A DNA stretch of 64,000 nt from Gephyromycinifex aptenodytis (GCF_012277275.1 NZ_CP051155.1:372001-436000), one strand, 5' to 3'. Counted from the first letter of the stretch, positions 1 to 11,564 are shown. Made by a program: numbers and translations. The notes: generated from the sequence alone by a model not told the origin.

Positions 1-957
1 GGTCCGGGCCAGCTGAACCAGGTCGTAGCGGCGCCCGGAAAGACTGCCTGGAGTGAACGGCACATACGAGGGGTCGAACTCGGGTTTGGCGTACCCACCC
101 AAAGAGATGGCGGCGCTATAGGTGCTGGGGTGCAACATCGTGCTCATCAACGCACACCAGCCACCCGCGCTGGCGCCGAGCGTTGCCCACGACTGACGCC
201 CCGCCGCCACGCGCAGATGCGTGTACGCCCAGGCCGGGACATCGCGGGTAAGCCAATCCTCCATCTGGATGTGCCCGGGGCCACCGTTGACGCATTCGGT
301 GTCCAGCCGGTTCGGCCCCCAATGGGGGATGAGGACCACCGGCTCACGCATCTTGTGCGCCGCCACGTTCTGGGCGATGACCGAGTCAATGTGGAAGACC
401 GAGAAGTAGGCCAGTGGCGAAGGTAGATAACCGTGGTAGGTCTCCAGGACGGGGTATTGACGGTTCCGCGCAGCCGGGTCCTGGTAGGAGGGCGGGAACC
501 AGACGGTGACCTTCCCGGTGTAGCCGCTTACCGGACCGGGCACGGTGAACTCCTGGTAGCCGCCGCTGGCAGTCGGCTTCAGATGCAGTTTCGTGCTCGC
601 CCGCCCGGCGGTGGACATCGTGGCGAAGGGCTGAGGCCCGACCTGGGCCTGGCTCGACTGGGAAGCGGGGCTGCCTCGGTGGGTCTGAGGCGGTAGAACC
701 ACCGGGTCGCGCACGGTGGAGAGCAGATCACCCACGGTGTCGTACCAGCCGTACTGCGCGTTCACGGGGGCGATGACGTTCAGCGTGCCCAGCACGATGA
801 GGACCACGACGCTGAGCAGGCGCCGCAGATACGACCAGATCCCGGGATCGGCCGCTTTTGCCCACCGCAGCACGATCCAACTGACCGCCAGCAGCAGCAG
901 GAGCCGCAGCCCCCACACCAACGCCGGACTCGCGAGTGAGAACGTACTCAGGCCCAT
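1..957 (-). CDS. Esterase-family alpha/beta hydrolase, membrane-anchored (C-terminus off window)
   Basis: Read directly on the minus strand from the ATG at 957; the frame stays open to the window edge, giving 319 residues without a stop. The N-terminus has two hydrophobic segments (about residues 14-30 and 47-65), followed by a linker and an esterase domain. The nucleophile elbow reads GASAGGW, as in the putative-esterase family that includes esterase D and mycolyltransferase-like proteins. The motif VLIPHWGPNRLDTEC lies upstream of it. The active site probably faces the outside of the membrane. The substrate cannot be told. The gene diverges from the phosphatidyltransferase gene that follows. 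Confidence 0.8.
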   Translation of the reverse strand, partial: MGLSTFSLASPALVWGLRLLLLLAVSWIVLRWAKAADPGIWSYLRRLLSVVVLIVLGTLNVIAPVNAQYGWYDTVGDLLSTVRDPVVLPPQTHRGSPASQSSQAQVGPQPFATMSTAGRASTKLHLKPTASGGYQEFTVPGPVSGYTGKVTVWFPPSYQDPAARNRQYPVLETYHGYLPSPLAYFSVFHIDSVIAQNVAAHKMREPVVLIPHWGPNRLDTECVNGGPGHIQMEDWLTRDVPAWAYTHLRVAAGRQSWATLGASAGGWCALMSTMLHPSTYSAAISLGGYAKPEFDPSYVPFTPGSLSGRRYDLVQLART

Positions 958-1122
958 GCGCGTGCTCCCCGTGCGGCGAAGCGTAAGCAGGTGGGTGCAG
1001 CCTGGCACCCGGGGTTGCTCTTCACGCTCCCACTATGCGATCGCCCTCCTGAGAGGAGCCTGGGCAGAGCATCACTGCGCGGCTGCGCCAGGGCTGGTGG
1101 GGGCCTGGGTAGGCTGGCCTGG

Positions 1123-1752
1123 ATGACCGAGGGCAAGGACATGACGGGATCGCGCGCTGCACATCAGGAGCCGTCCGCTCACGCTGTTCCCGACCGGGTG
1201 TTCACCGTCCCGAATATGCTCACCATGCTGCGCCTGGCCGGGGTCCCGGTGTTCCTATGGCTGCTGACACGCGGGGAGAGCGGCTGGGCGGTCCTGTTAC
1301 TCGTCGTCTCCGGCCTGACCGACTATGCCGACGGTGCGATCGCTCGACGATGGCATCAGGTGAGCCGACTCGGACAGGTGCTGGATCCGGTCGCCGACCG
1401 GCTCTACATCCTGGCTACGATCCTGGGACTGTGGTGGTTCGGTACGCTCCCCGGTTGGTTCGTGCTCGCGCTGCTGGCCCGAGACGCGTTCGGATCGTTG
1501 GTTGTGTGGGCCGTGCGACGCCGCAACTATCGGGGGCTGCCGGTGCACCTGGCAGGCAAGGCCGGAACCTTCTGCCTGCTCATCGCGTTCCCGACACTGC
1601 TGCTATCGGATTGGCTGGCGGGGGGATCCGGCGAAGCAGCGGCGCTGGCGGCCGGCTGGGCCCTGGCATGGTGGGGGCTGTTCCTGTACTGGGTCTCCGG
1701 TCTGCTCTACGGCGTGCAAGCCCTACAACTGCGAAGGAGGGAGCAAGGATGA
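1123..1752 (+). CDS. CDP-alcohol phosphatidyltransferase family protein
   Basis: A 209-residue integral membrane enzyme. The family signature is complete: DYADGAIARR near residues 67-76, then G84, D88 and D92 in GQVLDPVADR, matching DGxxAR-x8-GxxxDxxxD. Such enzymes transfer a phosphatidyl group from CDP-diacylglycerol to an alcohol such as glycerol phosphate; the acceptor is not determined here. Starts at 1123 and 1141 are both possible and neither has a strong ribosome binding site. It overlaps the next gene by ATGA, so the two are probably co-translated. Position and neighbours match pgsA2 (Rv1822) of M. tuberculosis. Confidence 0.88.
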   Translation: MTEGKDMTGSRAAHQEPSAHAVPDRVFTVPNMLTMLRLAGVPVFLWLLTRGESGWAVLLLVVSGLTDYADGAIARRWHQVSRLGQVLDPVADRLYILATILGLWWFGTLPGWFVLALLARDAFGSLVVWAVRRRNYRGLPVHLAGKAGTFCLLIAFPTLLLSDWLAGGSGEAAALAAGWALAWWGLFLYWVSGLLYGVQALQLRRREQG

Positions 1753-2651
1753 CGCGTCGTGTCGATGAGTCGATGACCCTCCTGAACGAGATGTTGGAAC
1801 GGCCTCTGGACCCCTCGTATGCCGCTGCCGCGCAGCGCCGCCGAAGCGAAGGGCGGCAGCCCGATCGGACCTGGACCTCGCCCTGGGTGCTCGCGGTGTT
1901 GGTCCTGACGGGGCTGCTGCTGGGGGTATCCGTGGTCAATATCGGTGCGCTGGCCCGCCCCGCTGAGCGCGCCGCCAGCCGCGCCGAACTCATCTCCCGC
2001 ATCAGCGACGGCGAAGCGCAGGTCGCTGCCCGATCGGCTCAGATCACGCGGCTGCAAAGCGATGTGCAGCAACTGCAAAGCTCCACCATGGGTGGCGCCG
2101 AAGCCGACCGGCTGCGTGACCTCAGCGCTGTAGCCGGCTCGACCGCCGTCAGCGGGCCGGGCTTGCGGATCACCCTGGATGACCAAGGCGACACTGACGT
2201 GGCCCCCGGATCCCAACCCCGCGAGAACGGGGCCGACGACACCGGGCGGGTGGTGGCCAGGGACGTCGTCTACCTCACCAACGCGCTGTGGCAGGCGGGA
2301 GCCGAAGCGGTGGCGGTGAACGGGCATCGCCTCACCTCCGGCACCGCGATCCGCGCTGCCGGACAAGCCATCACGGTCGGTTTTCGACCGTTGAGTCGCC
2401 CCTACGTCATCGAAGCGGTTCTGGGGCCGCAGTCCAGCACCCAGTTCACAACCGGCGCCGGGGGGCAGTACCTGGCCGAACTGCGCAACAGCTACCAATT
2501 GCGAGCCGCCTCCCGCCCGGTGAACGACCTCAGTCTGCCCGCAGGGGAGGTGTTGACCTTGCGTCAGGCCCACGTGCCGTCCACGCCGGGCGTGACGCCG
2601 CCAGCGGCGTCCCCGTCCATGTCCAACCCAACCCGGGAGTCCTCGCAATGA
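1749..2651 (+). CDS. DUF881 family membrane protein (first copy)
   Basis: A 300-residue protein with a cytoplasmic N-terminus of about 45 residues, one membrane segment (WVLAVLVLTGLLLGVSVV), a coiled-coil-like stretch (about 75-115) and a DUF881 domain containing GPGLRITLDD. A long frame remains open far upstream, but I chose the ATG at 1749 because it overlaps the previous stop by ATGA and has a GAAGGAGGGAG ribosome binding site. DUF881 proteins resemble the division-associated YlxW/YlxX type of Gram-positives; their function is not established. The gene sits in a DUF881 / small basic protein / DUF881 triplet. Confidence 0.88.
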   Translation: MTRRVDESMTLLNEMLERPLDPSYAAAAQRRRSEGRQPDRTWTSPWVLAVLVLTGLLLGVSVVNIGALARPAERAASRAELISRISDGEAQVAARSAQITRLQSDVQQLQSSTMGGAEADRLRDLSAVAGSTAVSGPGLRITLDDQGDTDVAPGSQPRENGADDTGRVVARDVVYLTNALWQAGAEAVAVNGHRLTSGTAIRAAGQAITVGFRPLSRPYVIEAVLGPQSSTQFTTGAGGQYLAELRNSYQLRAASRPVNDLSLPAGEVLTLRQAHVPSTPGVTPPAASPSMSNPTRESSQ

Positions 2652-2980
2652 TCCCCCTCATCGGACTGCTCGTCGGCCTCGTCGTGGGGTTGGTGCTGCA
2701 GCCGACCGTGCCGATCGGGCTGCAGCCCTACCTACCCATCGCCATCGTCGCTGCGCTCGACGCCGTCTTCGGCGGGCTGCGCGCGAGTCTGGACGGGATC
2801 TTCGACGACAAGGTCTTCGTCGTCTCGTTCCTGTCCAATGTCGTCGTGGCCGCGCTCATCGTCTTCCTCGGCGACCAGTTGGGGGTCGGGGCGCAACTGT
2901 CCACCGGGGTCATCGTGGTTCTGGGCATCCGGATCTTCTCCAACGTGGCCGCGATCCGGCGCCACATCTTCAAAGCATGA
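2648..2980 (+). CDS. sbp: Small basic protein family (DUF1290) membrane protein
   Basis: A 110-residue protein with three hydrophobic segments: residues 2-20, about 28-45, and a long one at about 56-95. It ends in a basic tail (RRHIFKA). It matches the Sbp/DUF1290 family, which in Bacillus lies beside the division genes and in actinobacteria sits between two DUF881 genes, as here. ATGA overlaps at both ends indicate tight translational coupling. Its molecular role is unknown; an envelope or division role is inferred only from context. Confidence 0.88.
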   Translation: MIPLIGLLVGLVVGLVLQPTVPIGLQPYLPIAIVAALDAVFGGLRASLDGIFDDKVFVVSFLSNVVVAALIVFLGDQLGVGAQLSTGVIVVLGIRIFSNVAAIRRHIFKA

Positions 2981-3750
2981 GCACCCCCGTGAGCGACCCG
3001 CAGCCCGCCCCCGCCCGCCCCGAGGACGGCCGGGGGCGTGGGCTGCTGCGGCTGCGGCTGACCCGATCCACCCTGCTCGGCGGCGCCCTCACCGCTGCGT
3101 TGGGGCTGGCGCTGTCGACGCAGATCCACCAGACCCAACAGCAGGGTCTGGAGTCGCTGCGCGAACCGGAACTCATCGGCATCCTCGACAACATCACCGA
3201 GCGCCGGGAACGCCTGGACCGAGAACTGCGCGAACTGGAACTGGAACGCGCTGAACTGGCTCGTGATTCTGGTGGGACTGAGGCGTTGCGCCGCGCCGAT
3301 GCCCGGGTCGACGCCCTCGCCGTGCTGGCGGGTACTGCTCCTGCCGAAGGCCCCGGCATCGTGGCGGAGATCAAGGCCTCGCCGGGCGCGGTGGGTTCCG
3401 AGACCCTCCTGGACGGGGTGCAGGAGTTGCGCGACGCTGGAGCCGAGGCCATCCAGATCGGTGATGTGCGCGTCGTGGCCTCCACCGCTTTCACCCAGGA
3501 CGACGCCGGCCGAATCCTCGTGGCGGGCAAGGCCCTGAACCCGCCTTACCGTCTGCTGGCGGTGGGGGAGGCCCAGACTCTTGCCTCTGCGCTGGACATT
3601 CCCGGTGGTGTCAACGAAAGCCTGCGCCAGGCCGGGGCCAAGGTCGAGGTGAAGATCGAGGACTCAGTCCTGGTGAACGCGTTGCACGCGCCGAGCCCGG
3701 CTCGTTACGCTCATCCAGTACCCGCTGCTGGCGGGGACAGTGCATCCTGA
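2977..3750 (+). CDS. DUF881 family membrane protein (second copy)
   Basis: A 257-residue paralogue of the first DUF881 gene. It has a proline-rich cytoplasmic N-terminus, one membrane segment (LLGGALTAALGLALS, about residues 33-47), a strongly charged coiled coil (about 60-95, rich in ERLDREL-type heptads) and the DUF881 domain (about 110-235) with GPGIVAEIKASPGAVGSETL and AEAIQIGDVRVVAST. It begins inside the stop of the small basic protein gene (ATGA). A 39-base gap with a good ribosome binding site separates it from gcvH, so the glycine-cleavage gene may share this transcript. Confidence 0.87.
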   Translation: MSTPVSDPQPAPARPEDGRGRGLLRLRLTRSTLLGGALTAALGLALSTQIHQTQQQGLESLREPELIGILDNITERRERLDRELRELELERAELARDSGGTEALRRADARVDALAVLAGTAPAEGPGIVAEIKASPGAVGSETLLDGVQELRDAGAEAIQIGDVRVVASTAFTQDDAGRILVAGKALNPPYRLLAVGEAQTLASALDIPGGVNESLRQAGAKVEVKIEDSVLVNALHAPSPARYAHPVPAAGGDSAS

Positions 3751-3789
3751 CCGCGAACCGCGGCCTTTTCATCTCACGCAAGGAGCGTC

Positions 3790-4179
3790 ATGAGCGAGCT
3801 GGATTACCCCGAGGCACTGCGATACACCGCAGAACACGAGTGGGTGCGTGTTGGTGAAGACGGCCACGTCCGCATCGGCATCACGTCGTACGCCCAGGAC
3901 GCCCTCGGCGATGTCGTCTACGTCGACCTGCCTGCTGTCGGCGACCGCGTCGCTGCCGGTGAGGGTTGCGGCGAGATCGAATCCACCAAGTCGGTCAGCG
4001 ACCTGTACAGCCCGCTCACCGGTGAGATCGTCACCGTCAACGAGGCGCTGGAATCCTCCCCGCAGCTGGTCAACAACGACCCGTACGGCGAGGGCTGGAT
4101 GTTCGAGATGAAGGTCGACGACGTCGCCGACATCGAGGAACTTCAGGACGTCGACACGTACACGGAGTCCCTGGGCTGA
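3790..4179 (+). CDS. gcvH: Glycine cleavage system H protein
   Basis: A 129-residue lipoyl carrier that shuttles the aminomethyl group between the P, T and L proteins of the glycine cleavage system. The lipoylation motif GEIESTKSVSDLYSP places the modified lysine at residue 67, and HEWVRV near the N-terminus is typical. The start ATG follows an AAGGAGCG ribosome binding site. A strong hairpin follows the stop. gcvP lies 2.8 kb downstream, separated by regulators; gcvT and lpd are not in this window. Confidence 0.97.
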   Translation: MSELDYPEALRYTAEHEWVRVGEDGHVRIGITSYAQDALGDVVYVDLPAVGDRVAAGEGCGEIESTKSVSDLYSPLTGEIVTVNEALESSPQLVNNDPYGEGWMFEMKVDDVADIEELQDVDTYTESLG

Positions 4180-4202
4180 GCTTTAGTCGAGCCCAACACG
4201 AT

Positions 4203-4239
4203 CCGGCGCCCCGGCCCACAAACGTGGCCAGGGCGCCGG
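4203..4239 (+). terminator. Hairpin after gcvH
   Basis: Perfect 9-bp arms, CCGGCGCCC at 4203-4211 and GGGCGCCGG at 4231-4239, with an inner GGCC/GGCC pairing. There is no U-run, as is common in actinobacterial terminators. It separates gcvH from the FHA gene, which probably has its own promoter. Confidence 0.6.
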
Positions 4240-4320
4240 TTGCGTGATCAGGAGTTCCCGGACGCTCCAGTGGTGGTCTAGGGTTGTGCCAAGAGTCTTT
4301 GAAAGGACAGGTGAGCCGTC

Positions 4321-4773
4321 GTGAGTGACACGACCCCCAACGGGACCGAGTCTCGGCCGGATCCCGCCACGATGCGGTACACGGGCATCGTGGAGCCGGA
4401 GGCGCCGCTCGCCCCCGACACCCGGCTCGCCCCGGAGGACCAGACCACCATCGAGGCGCTCCGTCCCGGGACAGCCTTGCTGCTGGTCCTGCGCGGTCCC
4501 AACACCGGAGCCCGCTTCTTGCTGGACTCCCCACTGACAACCACTGGACGGCACCCGGACAGCGACATCTTCCTGGACGATGTGACCGTCTCACGCAAGC
4601 ACGCCGTGTTCCAGCAGGACGGCGACACCTTCGTGGTGCGCGACGTCGGCTCGCTCAACGGCACCTATGTCAATCGGGAACGCATCGACTCGGCCACCCT
4701 GCGCGCAGGGGATGAGGTTCAGATCGGCAAGTTCCGACTGGTGTTCCACACCTCGCGTCCCGCGGCGGGCTGA
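4321..4773 (+). CDS. garA: FHA-domain regulator, GarA/OdhI-type
   Basis: A 150-residue protein with a GTG start. The C-terminal FHA domain (about residues 53-145) carries GRHPDSDIFLDD, VTVSRKHAVF and DVGSLNGTYVNRE, nearly identical in pattern to GarA of mycobacteria and OdhI of corynebacteria. In those organisms it binds and inhibits 2-oxoglutarate dehydrogenase, and is switched off when Ser/Thr kinases phosphorylate an N-terminal ETTS motif. That exact motif is absent here; the nearest candidate is EDQTTIEA, about residues 40-47. Its position between gcvH and a MerR gene matches Rv1827. Confidence 0.9.
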   Translation: MSDTTPNGTESRPDPATMRYTGIVEPEAPLAPDTRLAPEDQTTIEALRPGTALLLVLRGPNTGARFLLDSPLTTTGRHPDSDIFLDDVTVSRKHAVFQQDGDTFVVRDVGSLNGTYVNRERIDSATLRAGDEVQIGKFRLVFHTSRPAAG

Positions 4774-4782
4774 GACGCCCAC

Positions 4783-5508
4783 GTGCCCGGTTCACGACCC
4801 CGTGGGCGCCTGACGATCGGCGCCGTGCTCGAGCGGCTCCGCCCCGACTTCCCGGACGTCAGCATTTCTAAAATCCGGTTCCTGGAGGCCGAGGGGCTCA
4901 TCAAGCCTGACCGAACTCCGTCGGGCTACCGCTCGTTCAACGAAAGCGATGTCGAGCGGCTGCGTTACATCCTGCAGGCACAGCGGGACCGATTCTGGCC
5001 GCTTCGGGTCATCCGGGAGGCCCTGGATGCCCAGGATCGCGGTTTGGAGGTCCCGACGCCGGAATCGGTTTCCCCGCGCGCCCCCGCCTCGCTACCCGAC
5101 CCTGATCTGCCGAGCGAGGACCAGCTCACCCCCGGCGGCCCGGCACTACGGCTCACCCGGCGGGAACTGTCCCAGGCCTCCGGGCTGCAGATGGAGTTGC
5201 TCGATGCCCTGGTCACCTACGGCCTGCTGCGCCCGGACCGGGAGGGGCACTTTTCCGCCTCAGCCTTGCCGGTCGCTTCGGCTGCAGCAGATCTGGCCGC
5301 CTTCGGAGTGGAGCCTCGACACCTGCGAGCGTTCCGGACCGCCGCCGACCGGGAAATCGGCCTGGTGGAGCAGGTGATCGCGCCGCTGAAGGGCCGCGCT
5401 GACGGGGCTGCGGCGCGGACGAGGGCCCGATTCCTGCGTCACTGCATCGCCTTGCACACCGCACTCGTCCGGGCGGGCCTGGAGGACGATCGCAGTCCCC
5501 GGCGGTAG
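4783..5508 (+). CDS. ftsR: MerR-family regulator, FtsR-like
   Basis: A 241-residue protein with a GTG start, nine bases after the FHA gene. The N-terminal MerR winged helix includes LTIGAVLERLRPDF, SISKIRFLEAEGLI and PSGYRSFNESDVERLRYI. The C-terminal half (about 120-235) is helical and lacks the cysteines of metal-sensing MerR proteins. Its position directly after garA/odhI matches corynebacterial FtsR, an activator of ftsZ expression, and Rv1828; the role here is inferred from that. It is probably co-transcribed with the FHA gene. Confidence 0.85.
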   Translation: MPGSRPRGRLTIGAVLERLRPDFPDVSISKIRFLEAEGLIKPDRTPSGYRSFNESDVERLRYILQAQRDRFWPLRVIREALDAQDRGLEVPTPESVSPRAPASLPDPDLPSEDQLTPGGPALRLTRRELSQASGLQMELLDALVTYGLLRPDREGHFSASALPVASAAADLAAFGVEPRHLRAFRTAADREIGLVEQVIAPLKGRADGAAARTRARFLRHCIALHTALVRAGLEDDRSPRR

Positions 5509-5517
5509 CGTTGGGGT

Positions 5518-6018
5518 GTGATTAACCTCGACGTGCTCGGAGTCCGGGTAGAACTGCCTACCAACCATCCGATCGTGTTACTGCGAGAGTCCGATGGCGA
5601 CCGGTATCTGCCGGTATGGATCGGTGCAGCCGAAGCCGCTGCCATTGCCTACGCCCAACAGGGCGTCGTCCCGCCTCGCCCGCTGACCCATGACCTGCTG
5701 CGAGATGTGGTGCAGGCACTCGGCTCAGAGCTGGAAGAGGTCCGCATCGTGGAGATGCGCGCCAATATCTTCTACGCCACGCTGCACTTCCGCGGTGGCG
5801 TAGAGGTCAGTTCGCGTACCTCGGATGCCATCGCGTTGGCGTTGCGTACCCAGGCTCCGATTCGCGCGGCTGAGGCTGTGATGGACGAAGCCGGGGTCGT
5901 CGTCTCTGAGGACGAGGATGACGAGGTGGAGCGTTTCCGCGAATTCCTCGACCAGGTCTCCGCCGAGGATTTCGAAGCGCCGCCGGGTCCAGACCCCGAT
6001 GAAACCCCAGATGTGTGA
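5518..6018 (+). CDS. Bifunctional nuclease family protein (DUF151)
   Basis: A 166-residue protein with a GTG start, ten bases downstream of the MerR gene. The first 130 residues match the DUF151/BFN family: LPTNHPIVLLRESDGDRYLPVWIG, then PLTHDLL and SSRTSDAIALALR. The tail is very acidic (EDEDDEVERFREFLDQ). Members are reported to have DNase/RNase activity, but the role of the actinobacterial version is unclear. Gene order matches Rv1829. Confidence 0.88.
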   Translation: MINLDVLGVRVELPTNHPIVLLRESDGDRYLPVWIGAAEAAAIAYAQQGVVPPRPLTHDLLRDVVQALGSELEEVRIVEMRANIFYATLHFRGGVEVSSRTSDAIALALRTQAPIRAAEAVMDEAGVVVSEDEDDEVERFREFLDQVSAEDFEAPPGPDPDETPDV

Positions 6019-6153
6019 GGCGAGCCGACGGCACGCCGGGCCGAGTCGTTGCCAAGGGGCATCTGCCCCCGTACCGTCGAACATGCCCGCAAGCGAGTAT
6101 TTCGCGTTGACCATCGGGCTCGACGTGCAGCTCTACGGGCAGGGGAGGACAGC

Positions 6154-6762
6154 GTGAATCCGACGGACCAGGCGAGACCGCCCACGGCAGCCACCCCGGC
6201 CTTCTCGCAGGTCACCCAGGGAGTTCTGTTCACCCCGGCCGAGTCCATCAGCGAAGACACCGGCTTCCGGGGCCCCGTGGCGTGCCGCGCCGCCGGCATC
6301 ACGTATCGGCAACTGGATTACTGGGCCCGCACCGGGCTCGTCGAACCTTCACTGCGATCGGCCACCGGTTCTGGCACGCAGCGGTTGTACAGCTTTCGTG
6401 ACGTTCTGGTCCTCAAGGTGGTCAAGCGCCTCTTGGAGACCGGTGTGACACTGCAGCAGATCCGCGTCGCCGTCACCCATCTGCGGGAGCGCGGCGTGGA
6501 AGATCTGGCCCAGATCACCTTGATGAGCGATGGCGCCAGCGTGTACGAGTGCACTTCCGATGACGAGGTCATCGACTTGCTGCACGGCGGCCAAGGCGTT
6601 TTCGGTATCGCCGTCGGTCGGGTCTGGCGCGAGGTAGAGGGCGAGCTGTCCCACCTTCCCAACGAGCGGCTCGGACAGGAACCCTCGGAGGAGGCCGTGG
6701 CGCCCCTCACTGACGGCACTGATGAGCTCAGCGCCCGCCGCCGCGTGCGCCGCACCGGCTGA
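6154..6762 (+). CDS. MerR-family regulator (second)
   Basis: A 202-residue protein. The GTG at 6154 is preferred because GGGGAGGA lies a few bases upstream. The MerR domain includes PVACRAAGITYRQLDYW, TGLVEPSL, GTQRLYSFRDVLVLKVV and LLETGVTLQQIRVAV. The C-terminal part has DDEVIDLLHGGQGVFGIAVG, typical of Rv1830-type regulators next to gcvP. The ligand is unknown. Together with the FtsR-like gene it makes two non-metal MerR regulators within 2 kb, separated by the DUF151 gene. Confidence 0.87.
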   Translation: MNPTDQARPPTAATPAFSQVTQGVLFTPAESISEDTGFRGPVACRAAGITYRQLDYWARTGLVEPSLRSATGSGTQRLYSFRDVLVLKVVKRLLETGVTLQQIRVAVTHLRERGVEDLAQITLMSDGASVYECTSDDEVIDLLHGGQGVFGIAVGRVWREVEGELSHLPNERLGQEPSEEAVAPLTDGTDELSARRRVRRTG

Positions 6763-6846
6763 GAAATCGGTTCGGAAACGGGCTCGGCTGTCCCCGACCG
6801 GCAGGCTCGGCGTGGCCTGCGATGTTAGGCTGCTCACGCCGTTCAA

Positions 6847-6932
6847 CTCGCGAGTGAGAGTCCCCGTTTTGCAACGGGGCGCCGAAGGGGCAAACCTCCC
6901 CAGAACCTCTCAGGCCCACAGGAACCCGCGAG
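6847..6932 (+). promoter_or_regulatory. Glycine riboswitch (single aptamer) upstream of gcvP
   Basis: The conserved aptamer core is readable: GTGAGAG, a CCCCG/CGGGG hairpin, GCGCCGAAGGGGCAA, then CCTCTCAGG. P1 forms by CTCGCG (6847-6852) pairing with CGCGAG (6927-6932). Glycine riboswitches bind glycine and usually switch on glycine-cleavage genes. Only one full aptamer is visible; 6933-6970 (CCGTGAAACCGC and following) may be the expression platform or a degenerate second domain. The gcvP start lies about 95 bases further on. Confidence 0.9.
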
Positions 6933-7026
6933 ATCGGCACCGTGAAACCGCACCGCTGCGGTGACAGGGGGGGAGGTCGCCATCCGGCGTTGCGCGAACG
7001 CGCCCCGGCCCACAAGGAGATCTCAC

Positions 7027-9900
<2,874 letters not shown>

Positions 9901-9925
9901 CGCCCAGGGTCGAAACAGTCAGCAG

Positions 9926-9966
9926 TTGCGAACCGCGCCACGGACGCTCCGGGGCGCGGTTCGCAA
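9926..9966 (+). terminator. Hairpin after gcvP
   Basis: Perfect 14-bp arms: TTGCGAACCGCGCC, then a 13-base loop, then GGCGCGGTTCGCAA. It lies 26 bases after the gcvP stop and ends the gcv region. Confidence 0.75.
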
Positions 9967-10019
9967 GTTGTACCCGTAAAGTTGCCCCGACCTCGACAGG
10001 CGAACAAAGGGCGACAGTC

Positions 10020-11507
10020 ATGGGCCAGGAAGTCGGCGGCGGCGAGTGGAGCAACCAGCAGCGCCAGCAGTACCGCGAAAAGGTGAGCCAGAACCTCGAC
10101 GTCTTTGAGCGCATGCTGTCGGTGGCGAGCTTCGACGCCGGTGACATGACCACGGGCATGGAGATGGAGCTGTACCTGCTGGATGAGGGGCTACATCCCA
10201 GCATCCGCAACAAAGAGGTTCTCGAAGCGATCGGCGATGAGTCCTTCCAGAGCGAGTTGGCCAAGTTCAACCTGGAATTGAACGTCGACCCACGCTCCAT
10301 CGAAGGCGATGAATTGCAGCGTTTGGAGCGCGACCTCACCGCGGCCTTGCAGCGGGCCGACGCCGCCGCCGGCACTCAGGGATGCCGCTTGCTGGCCGTG
10401 GGGACCTGCCCGACGATCATGCAGCAGGATTTCGGGCGCGATTCCTTCTCGGAGGCGCGCCGATACACCGCTCTGAACGACGCCATCATGCGGGCGCGCG
10501 GCGAAGACATGTTCATTGACATCCACGGCGTGACCGGGGAACGGCTGACGATGTACGCCGACTCCATCGCACCGGAATCAGCCTGCACCTCAACCCAACT
10601 GCATCTGCAGGTGGCTCCGCACGAGTTCGCCGCCTACTGGAACGCAGCCCAGGCATTGGCCGGGCCGCAAGTGGCACTGGGAGCCAACTCCCCGTTCGTG
10701 TGCGGTAAGCAGTTGTGGCACGAGACGCGCATCCCGCTGTACACCCAGTCGGCCGACACCCGGTCGATCGAGTTGGTGAACCAGGGTGTTCGGCCCCGGG
10801 TGGGGTTCGGGGATCGTTGGATCACCTCGATCTTCGACCTGTTCGAGGACAACGTGCGCTACTACCCGGCGCTGCTGCCGGAGGTCTCGGACGAGGATCC
10901 GGTGGCGGTGCTGGAGTCGGGTGCCCCGCCGGAGTTGGCCGAGCTGCGGCTACACAACGGGACGATCTACCGGTGGAACCGCCCGATCTACGACACCGCG
11001 GGGGGACGCCCTCACCTGCGGGTGGAGAACCGGGTACTGCCCGCGGGTCCTTCGGTGGTGGACGTGGTGGCGAACGCAGCCTTCTACTACGGTGCCTTGC
11101 GTTTCTTGGCCACCGAGGATCGTCCGGTCTGGACCCAGATGAGTTTCTCTGCGGCCAAGACGAACTTCCGCGACGGCGCCCGCGACGGCATGCAGGCACG
11201 GTTGTATTGGCCTTCACATTCCTCGGTGTCACCGGATGAGCTCGTCCTGCGAACCTTGTTGCCGATGGCCGAGGAGGGTTTGAGCACCTGGGGGGTCGGG
11301 CGCGAAGCGCGCGATCGCTACTTGTCGGTGATCGAAGGGCGAGCCAAGAGCAGGCAGAACGGCGCCACCTGGCAGATCGAGACGGTGCGAGTGTTGCAGG
11401 ACAAGGGCTTGGATCGGGCCGACGCCCTGCACGAGATGCTGGCCCGCTACCTGGACAACGCCGCCTCCGGGCAGGCCGTACACACCTGGGCGCTGCCGGC
11501 ACGCTGA
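10020..11507 (+). CDS. Glutamate-cysteine ligase family protein (GCS2-like)
   Basis: A 495-residue protein. TTGMEMELYLLD and FNLELNVDPRSIEGDEL carry the acidic metal-binding residues of the glutamate-cysteine ligase superfamily, followed by TCTSTQLHLQ-like (ACTSTQLHLQV) and LRVENRVLPAG. Actinobacterial members of this length are annotated as glutamate-cysteine ligases, but the true product may be gamma-glutamylcysteine, an ergothioneine precursor or another gamma-glutamyl amide; the substrate cannot be settled from sequence. The ATG at 10020 is chosen over an upstream frame extension that runs through the gcvP terminator. Confidence 0.78.
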   Translation: MGQEVGGGEWSNQQRQQYREKVSQNLDVFERMLSVASFDAGDMTTGMEMELYLLDEGLHPSIRNKEVLEAIGDESFQSELAKFNLELNVDPRSIEGDELQRLERDLTAALQRADAAAGTQGCRLLAVGTCPTIMQQDFGRDSFSEARRYTALNDAIMRARGEDMFIDIHGVTGERLTMYADSIAPESACTSTQLHLQVAPHEFAAYWNAAQALAGPQVALGANSPFVCGKQLWHETRIPLYTQSADTRSIELVNQGVRPRVGFGDRWITSIFDLFEDNVRYYPALLPEVSDEDPVAVLESGAPPELAELRLHNGTIYRWNRPIYDTAGGRPHLRVENRVLPAGPSVVDVVANAAFYYGALRFLATEDRPVWTQMSFSAAKTNFRDGARDGMQARLYWPSHSSVSPDELVLRTLLPMAEEGLSTWGVGREARDRYLSVIEGRAKSRQNGATWQIETVRVLQDKGLDRADALHEMLARYLDNAASGQAVHTWALPAR

Positions 11508-11564
11508 GCGGGCCGATAGGGTGGGCTCGACCAGGACTTTTCTCGAGATATGAAGGCTGGTGTC

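Noticed and set aside
1257-2651. 464-codon frame overlapping the phosphatidyltransferase
   Set aside because: Only its C-terminal part from 1749 is the DUF881 gene; the upstream part is a shadow of another frame.
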